From assembly GCA_051859045.1 (NCBI GenBank), contig JBHYGK010000002.1:1-64000 (forward strand): DNA of 64,000 bases, in the 5' to 3' direction. Origin of the DNA: JBHYGK01 sp051859045 (lineage in GTDB: Bacteria; Pseudomonadota; Gammaproteobacteria; Xanthomonadales; Xanthomonadaceae). The notes below the pieces were generated by a model that was not told the origin of the DNA, did not search any database, and was given only the letters and a program-made list of their open reading frames with translations. A program made the position numbers and the translations under genes. Below are positions 60,128-64,000 of this stretch, piece by piece (the first letter of the stretch is position 1; each line of letters starts with the position of its first letter).

Positions 60128-61210
60128 TCAGCCCGCCGGCGCCTGCAGCCGCCCGGCCGCGCGGTCGGCCACGAAGCGCTCCAGTGCCTCGATCGCATCG
60201 CCGACCTCGATGAGGTCCATCACGCCCGGCTCGTGGATCTTCGTCGCCCAGGGCAGGCTGGCCGCCGGCCGGCCGAGGAAGGCGCGCGCGGCGGCGTCGA
60301 AGCGGTCGACGGTGTAGCGGCGGTCGGAGTAGGGCCCGCTGCGCGCGGGATCGGTGGCGGCGTGCAGGCCCAGCACCTTCGTGCCCATCGCGTTGGCCAT
60401 GTGCATGGGGCCGGAGTCGGGGCTCATCACCAGGTCGGCGCGCTCGAGCATCGCCAGCAGCTGCTTGAGCGTGTCGCGGCCGACGAGGTCGAGCGCCGGC
60501 GCCTTCATCGCGGCCAGGATCGCGTCGGTGGTCGCGCGCTCCAGCGCGCTGCGCCCGCCCACCAGCACCACCCGGAAGCCGTGCGCCAGCGCCGCGTGGT
60601 CGGCCACCGCGGCATAGCGCTCCGGCCGCCAGTTGCGCGCCTGGAAGCTCGAGCACGGCGACACCAGCAGCACCGGGCGGCCGTCCGCCGGCCACTGGGC
60701 CTGGGCCCAGAGGCGCGCGTCGGCCGGCACCGGCAGGTCCCAGTCGACCCGGTCCTGGCGCAGGCCCAGCGGCTCGGCGAAGCGGCCGATGGCGTCGAGC
60801 ACGTGGCCGCCCGGCACCGCCGGGATGCGCTCGCCCACGACCAGGCCGTGCAGCTCCTTGGCGCGCGCGCGGTCGTAGCCGATGCGCCGGCGCGCCGGGA
60901 TCGCCAGCGAGACGATGTTCGCGCGCAGGCTGAGCTGCAGCTGCAGCAGCGCGTCCACCGGGGCGCCCGCGAAGCCCGCGCGCAGCGCGCGCAGGCCGGC
61001 CAGGCCGCTGCGCTTGTCGTACTCGACGAAGTCCACGCCCGGCAGGCCCTCGAGCAGGCGGTGCTCGCCGCGCCCGATCACCCAGCGCAGGCGCAGGCCG
61101 GGCAGGCCGCGCTGCAGCGTGCGCACCAGCGGCACCACGTGGGTGGCGTCGCCCAGCGCGGAGAGCCGCAGCAGGCAGAGGGAAGGAGTGTGGGGCAGTG
61201 CGCGACTCAC
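60128..61210 (-). CDS. Family 9 glycosyltransferase (LPS heptosyltransferase-like)
   Basis: 360 aa from GTG 61210. The N-terminal GT-B domain opens CLLRLSALGDATHVVPLVRTLQ, the WaaC/WaaF-like signature. The C-terminal nucleotide-sugar domain has LVSPCSSFQARNWRPERYA, VVLVGG, DLVGRDTLKQLLAMLERADLVMSPDSGPMHMANAMGTKVLGL and TDPARSGPYS. Such enzymes add heptose to the inner LPS core at the cytosolic face. It is divergent from kdkA (30 bases between starts), another core enzyme. Confidence 0.93.
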   Translation of the reverse strand: MSRALPHTPSLCLLRLSALGDATHVVPLVRTLQRGLPGLRLRWVIGRGEHRLLEGLPGVDFVEYDKRSGLAGLRALRAGFAGAPVDALLQLQLSLRANIVSLAIPARRRIGYDRARAKELHGLVVGERIPAVPGGHVLDAIGRFAEPLGLRQDRVDWDLPVPADARLWAQAQWPADGRPVLLVSPCSSFQARNWRPERYAAVADHAALAHGFRVVLVGGRSALERATTDAILAAMKAPALDLVGRDTLKQLLAMLERADLVMSPDSGPMHMANAMGTKVLGLHAATDPARSGPYSDRRYTVDRFDAAARAFLGRPAASLPWATKIHEPGVMDLIEVGDAIEALERFVADRAAGRLQAPAG

Positions 61211-61225
61211 GGGGCGGGCTTTGGC

Positions 61226-61231
61226 TAGACT
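61226..61231 (+). promoter_or_regulatory. -10-like element before kdkA
   Basis: TAGACT, nine bases before ATG 61241. The implied mRNA leader is at most a few bases. Confidence 0.3.
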
Positions 61232-61240
61232 CGGCGGGGC

Positions 61241-61996
61241 ATGAGCATGCCACGCGCCCCCGAGAGCCTAGAACCCTTCCGCCATCCGGGCGGCTGGGGC
61301 GCGCTGCTGTTCGACGCCGGGCGCGTGCGCAACGACCCCGCGCTGCTCGATCCCGCCAGCTACGGCCCGCACGCCCAGCCGATCGGCGAGGGCGGCCGCG
61401 GCTCGGCCTGGTTCGTGCGCGGCGCGTTCGGCGACGCCGTGCTGCGCCACTACCGGCGCGGCGGGATCGCCGCGCGCTTCAGCCGCGACGCCTACGTCTG
61501 GCGCGGCGCCCACCGCACCCGCTGCTTCCGCGAGTACCGCCTGCTCGCCGAGCTGCACGCCGAGGGCCTGCCGGTGCCGCGCCCGCTGGCCGCGGGCTAC
61601 CTGCGCGACGGCCTTGCCTACCGCGCGCGGCTGCTGATCGAGCGCCTGCCGGGCGCGACCCCGCTCGGCGGCCGCCTCGCCGAGGGCGACGCGCTGCCCT
61701 GGGAGGCGGTGGGCGGGCTGGTGGCGCGCTTCCACGCCGCCCGCGTCTTCCACGCCGACCTCAACGCCCACAACATCCTGCTCGGTCCGGACGCGGGCCG
61801 GGGCCCGCCGCTGTGGCTGGTGGACTTCGACCGCGGCGACCGCCGCCCGATCGCCAGCGGCTGGCGCGCGGCCAACCTCGCGCGCCTCGAGCGCTCGCTG
61901 CACAAGCTCGCCGGCCGCGACGCCGAGGCCCGCGTGGCGGGCTGGTGCGAGCGCCTGCGCGCCGGCTACGAGCGCGCCTGGCAGGCGCGGCTGTGA
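61241..61996 (+). CDS. kdkA: 3-deoxy-D-manno-octulosonic acid kinase KdkA
   Basis: 251 aa kinase-like protein of the Kdo kinase/WaaP family. The ATP region is IGEGGRGSAWFVR (~48-60). The catalytic loop is HADLNAHNIL (171-180) and the metal-binding motif is LVDFDRGD (193-200). KdkA phosphorylates Kdo of lipid A-Kdo in organisms with a single phosphorylated Kdo, as in Haemophilus and xanthomonads. Its stop overlaps the next gene's GTG (GTGA). A second ATG at 61247 is also possible. Confidence 0.93.
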   Translation: MSMPRAPESLEPFRHPGGWGALLFDAGRVRNDPALLDPASYGPHAQPIGEGGRGSAWFVRGAFGDAVLRHYRRGGIAARFSRDAYVWRGAHRTRCFREYRLLAELHAEGLPVPRPLAAGYLRDGLAYRARLLIERLPGATPLGGRLAEGDALPWEAVGGLVARFHAARVFHADLNAHNILLGPDAGRGPPLWLVDFDRGDRRPIASGWRAANLARLERSLHKLAGRDAEARVAGWCERLRAGYERAWQARL

Positions 61997-62781
61997 GCGC
62001 GGCCGCGCCCGGCGACGCCCCGGCGTGGGCGCTGCGCTTCCTCGGCGTCGGCAACGCCGCCGCGGTCGAGCTGGGCGCCGCGTCCGCGGTGCTCGAGCGC
62101 GCCGGCGCGCCGCTGCTGCTCATCGACTGCGGGCAGGAGGCGCTCAGCGCCTACCTCGCGCGCTACGGCGGCCCGCCGCGGGCGGTGTTCATCACGCATG
62201 CGCACATGGACCACGTGGCCGGGCTGGAGCGGCTGTTCTTCGCCTGCTACTTCGATCCCGCGCTGCGCGGCCGGGTCCGGCTGTACGTGCCCACCGGCGT
62301 GCTGCCGGTGCTGCAGCGGCGCATCGCCGAGTACCCCAGCGTGCTCGCCGAGGGCGGCGCGAACTTCTGGGACGCGTTCCAGCTGGTGGTCGTGGGCGAC
62401 GCGTTCTGGCACGCGGGCTGGCGCTTCGAGGTGTTCCCGGCCCGGCACCACTGGCCCGACAGCGCGTTCGGCCTGCGCCTGCGCGGCAGCGTGGTGTGGA
62501 CGGGCGACACCCGCCCGATCCCCGAGCAGCTCGCGCGGGTGGCCGCCGAGGGCGAGCGCGTGGCCCACGACTGCGGCCTGCACGGCAATCCCTCGCACAG
62601 CGGCATCGACGACCTCGAGCGCGAGTACGACGCGGCGCTGCGGGCGCGGCTGGTGCTCTACCACTACGCGAGCGAGGCCGACGGCGCCGCCCTGGCGGCG
62701 CGCGGCTACGCGGTGGCGAAGGCCGGCGAGCGCCTGGCGCTGGCCGCGCCCACGGCCGAGCGGACCGACGACGCGGCCTGA
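61993..62781 (+). CDS. Metallo-beta-lactamase-fold hydrolase (RNase Z/phosphodiesterase-like)
   Basis: 262 aa from a GTG overlapping the kdkA stop by four bases. LRFLGVGNAAAVELGAASAV begins the fold, and THAHMDHVAGL gives HxHxDH. The next ligands lie in VWTGDTRPI and VAHDCGLHGNPSHSG, with a final His in LVLYHYAS. This spacing resembles the RNase Z and cyclic phosphodiesterase branch more than gloB. No exosite arm typical of RNase Z is evident. The substrate is unknown; coupling to kdkA suggests but does not prove an envelope-related role. Confidence 0.85.
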   Translation: MSAAAPGDAPAWALRFLGVGNAAAVELGAASAVLERAGAPLLLIDCGQEALSAYLARYGGPPRAVFITHAHMDHVAGLERLFFACYFDPALRGRVRLYVPTGVLPVLQRRIAEYPSVLAEGGANFWDAFQLVVVGDAFWHAGWRFEVFPARHHWPDSAFGLRLRGSVVWTGDTRPIPEQLARVAAEGERVAHDCGLHGNPSHSGIDDLEREYDAALRARLVLYHYASEADGAALAARGYAVAKAGERLALAAPTAERTDDAA

Positions 62782-62830
62782 GGGGCGGGGAGGGGAGGGG
62801 GCGTCGCGGCCGGGCCGCGTGGGCCTGACA

Positions 62831-62943
62831 TGGCGGTGGCCCCGCCGGCTGGCCTCGGCACCCGCATCAGCCGATACCGTTGCTCCCTTCCGGGCCTGGC
62901 GGGGTTTTCGGCCTAGCGTCGCGAGGGGCCGACGGGGCCACCA
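62831..62943 (-). ncRNA. ffs: 4.5S signal recognition particle RNA
   Basis: The minus strand carries the invariant SRP apical motif CCAGGCCCGGAAGGGAGCAA (around 62880-62898). The ends pair perfectly: GGTGGCCCCG (62942-62933) with CGGGGCCACC (62844-62835), giving one long hairpin of ~110 bases, the standard small bacterial SRP RNA. It partners Ffh (25.9 kb). It lies 70 bases downstream of tRNA-Ser (GGA) on the same strand. End positions are approximate. Confidence 0.93.
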
Positions 62944-63013
62944 TAGACGTCGCGCATGAGCGCTTGCAGCACGACGCGCCCGGGCCGGGGCCCATGCGCG
63001 TCGTCGGGGAAGA

Positions 63014-63106
63014 TGGCGGAGAGAGCGGGATTCGAACCCGCGAGACGGGGTTTAGCCGTCTACACACTTTCCAGGCGTGCTCCTTCAACCACTCGGACAC
63101 CTCTCC
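63014..63106 (-). tRNA. tRNA-Ser (GGA)
   Basis: Minus strand, class II. Acceptor GGAGAGG / TCTCTCC with one G-U pair; anticodon GGA at 63072-63070; long variable arm; CCA encoded. Confidence 0.97.
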
Positions 63107-63184
63107 GCAGAGGTCGGCGCGTCCTGCGCCTGAAGCCTGTGACGCGTTCCCTGCGGCCGGGAGTGGCCGACCGCAAGGGCGCGG

Positions 63185-63213
63185 ATGATACCGGCCGCCC
63201 GCCCCGGCCACAA
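63185..63213 (-). promoter_or_regulatory. Candidate promoter of tRNA-Ser (GGA) and ffs
   Basis: On the minus strand TTGTGG (63213-63208), 17 bases, TATCAT (63190-63185); transcription would start ~70 bases before the tRNA. Confidence 0.45.
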
Positions 63214-63230
63214 GCCGCGCGCGGGATCGC

Positions 63231-63260
63231 TTGGCCGGGGCGCGCGGCTGGCGGCACAAT
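63231..63260 (+). promoter_or_regulatory. Candidate promoter of dnaX
   Basis: TTGGCC (63231-63236), 18 bases, CACAAT (63255-63260), 34 bases before the dnaX ATG. Confidence 0.4.
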
Positions 63261-63294
63261 GCACGGCGCGCTCCCGCCGCCCCCCGGAACCGGC

Positions 63295-64000
63295 ATGTCC
63301 TACCTCGTCCTCGCCCGCAAGTGGCGCCCCAAGCGTTTCGCCGAGCTGGTGGGCCAGGAGCACGTCGTGCGCGCGCTGACCAACGCGCTCGACGCCGGCC
63401 GGGTGCACCACGCCTTCCTGTTCACAGGCACCCGCGGCGTCGGCAAGACCACGATCGCGCGCATCTTCGCCAAGAGCCTCAACTGCGAGCGCGGCCAGGG
63501 CGCCGAGCCCTGCGGCGAGTGCCCGGTGTGCCTGGACGTCGACGCCGGCCGCTTCGTCGACCTGCTCGAGATCGACGCCGCCTCCAACACCGGCGTCGAC
63601 GACGTCCGCGAGCTGATCGAGAACGCGCAGTACCTGCCCGCGCGCGGCCGGGTGAAGGTCTACCTGATCGACGAGGTCCACATGCTCTCGCGCAACGCGT
63701 TCAACGCGCTGCTCAAGACGCTCGAGGAGCCGCCGCCGCACGTGAAGTTCCTGCTCGCCACCACCGACCCGCAGAAGCTGCCGGTGACGGTGCTCAGCCG
63801 CTGCCTGCAGTTCAACCTCAAGCGCCTCGAGGAGCCCCAGATCCGCGGCCAGATGGAGCGCATCCTGGTCGCCGAGGGCCTGCCCTCGGAGCCCGGCGCG
63901 CTGGCGCTGCTGGCCAAGGGCGCCGACGGCTCGCTGCGCGACGGCCTGAGCCTGCTCGACCAGGCGATCGCCTACACCGCCGGCCGGCTCGACGAGGCCG
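63295..64000 (+). CDS. dnaX: DNA polymerase III tau/gamma subunit, N-terminal part (runs off the window)
   Basis: The first 235 codons are visible; the frame is open to the right edge. MSYLVLARKWRPKRFAELVGQEHV is the classic start. Walker A is GTRGVGKTTIA (~45-55), the zinc cysteines are in CERGQG...CGECPVC, DEVHMLSRNAFNALLKTLEEPP is Walker B and beyond, and LSRCLQFNLKRL carries the SRC motif. It is the clamp-loader ATPase of the replisome. Whether a tau/gamma frameshift site exists lies beyond the window. Confidence 0.98.
   Translation, partial: MSYLVLARKWRPKRFAELVGQEHVVRALTNALDAGRVHHAFLFTGTRGVGKTTIARIFAKSLNCERGQGAEPCGECPVCLDVDAGRFVDLLEIDAASNTGVDDVRELIENAQYLPARGRVKVYLIDEVHMLSRNAFNALLKTLEEPPPHVKFLLATTDPQKLPVTVLSRCLQFNLKRLEEPQIRGQMERILVAEGLPSEPGALALLAKGADGSLRDGLSLLDQAIAYTAGRLDEA

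Noticed and set aside
62782..63013. Possible plus-strand small protein in 62782-63188
   Set aside because: The region is explained by ffs and tRNA-Ser on the minus strand; the short open frames cross both RNAs.

Overview
The window is a very GC-rich, gene-dense, mostly housekeeping stretch of a gammaproteobacterial chromosome. Three things point to the Lysobacteraceae/Xanthomonadaceae: the gene orders rplU-rpmA-obgE / rpsT / murJ-ribF-ileS-lspA-ispH and recA-recX-alaS-csrA-tRNAs-tig-clpP-clpX-lon-hupB; a KdkA-type Kdo kinase; and a 4.5S RNA next to dnaX. The genus cannot be fixed from sequence alone. The high GC produces very long antisense shadow ORFs, which are left out. I see no rRNA, insertion sequence, prophage, CRISPR array or replication origin.

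Layout. 1-5000: a rhodanese domain cut by the window edge, a PstS-like/OmpA fusion protein, an enoyl-CoA isomerase, a DUF4139 protein and a PCu(A)C copper-chaperone lipoprotein with a Met-Asp-His-rich tail. 5000-9200: a thioesterase behind uvrA, then a secreted protein of unknown function. 9260-18700: rplU-rpmA, obgE, rpsT divergent from murJ, and ribF-ileS-lspA-ispH (riboflavin cofactors, isoleucyl-tRNA, lipoprotein maturation, isoprenoids). 18750-21360: tRNA-Thr, then four genes joined by ATGA overlaps (acetyltransferase, small membrane protein, conserved membrane protein, M23 peptidase). 21316-23231: a family 2 glycosyltransferase and a UDP-glucuronate decarboxylase on the minus strand. 23500-31960: radA, ypjD divergent from ffh, rpsP-rimM-trmD, a small membrane ORF, rplS and htpG.

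31986-38600: two divergent PepSY proteins, one in an operon with a response regulator and histidine kinase; then the S4 protein hslR, mutS and pncC. 38800-44521: recA-recX, alaS, csrA and seven tRNA genes (Ser, Arg, Pro, Arg, His, Lys, Leu). 44634-53540: protein quality control, with tig, clpP, clpX, lon (sigma-32-like promoter), hupB, two tRNAs and ppiD. 53632-59310: fabI, an mltD-like lytic transglycosylase with gloB, a methyltransferase with rnhA and dnaQ, and a PP2C phosphatase. 59500-62781: tRNA-Ser, a DUF6165 protein, a family 9 heptosyltransferase, kdkA and a metallo-beta-lactamase-fold protein (LPS core assembly). The end holds ffs and tRNA-Ser on the minus strand and the 5' part of dnaX. 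ffs encodes the RNA partner of the Ffh protein made at 25.9 kb.

Many intrinsic terminators have perfect stems closed by stable tetraloops. Several -10 elements lie 6-9 bases before start codons, which hints at leaderless mRNAs. No clearly new multi-gene system is evident. The best second looks are the 31-base palindrome between ypjD and ffh, the four-gene ATGA-coupled membrane operon, the PepSY/two-component locus, the copper-chaperone tail, and a patch of foreign-looking codons inside ileS.
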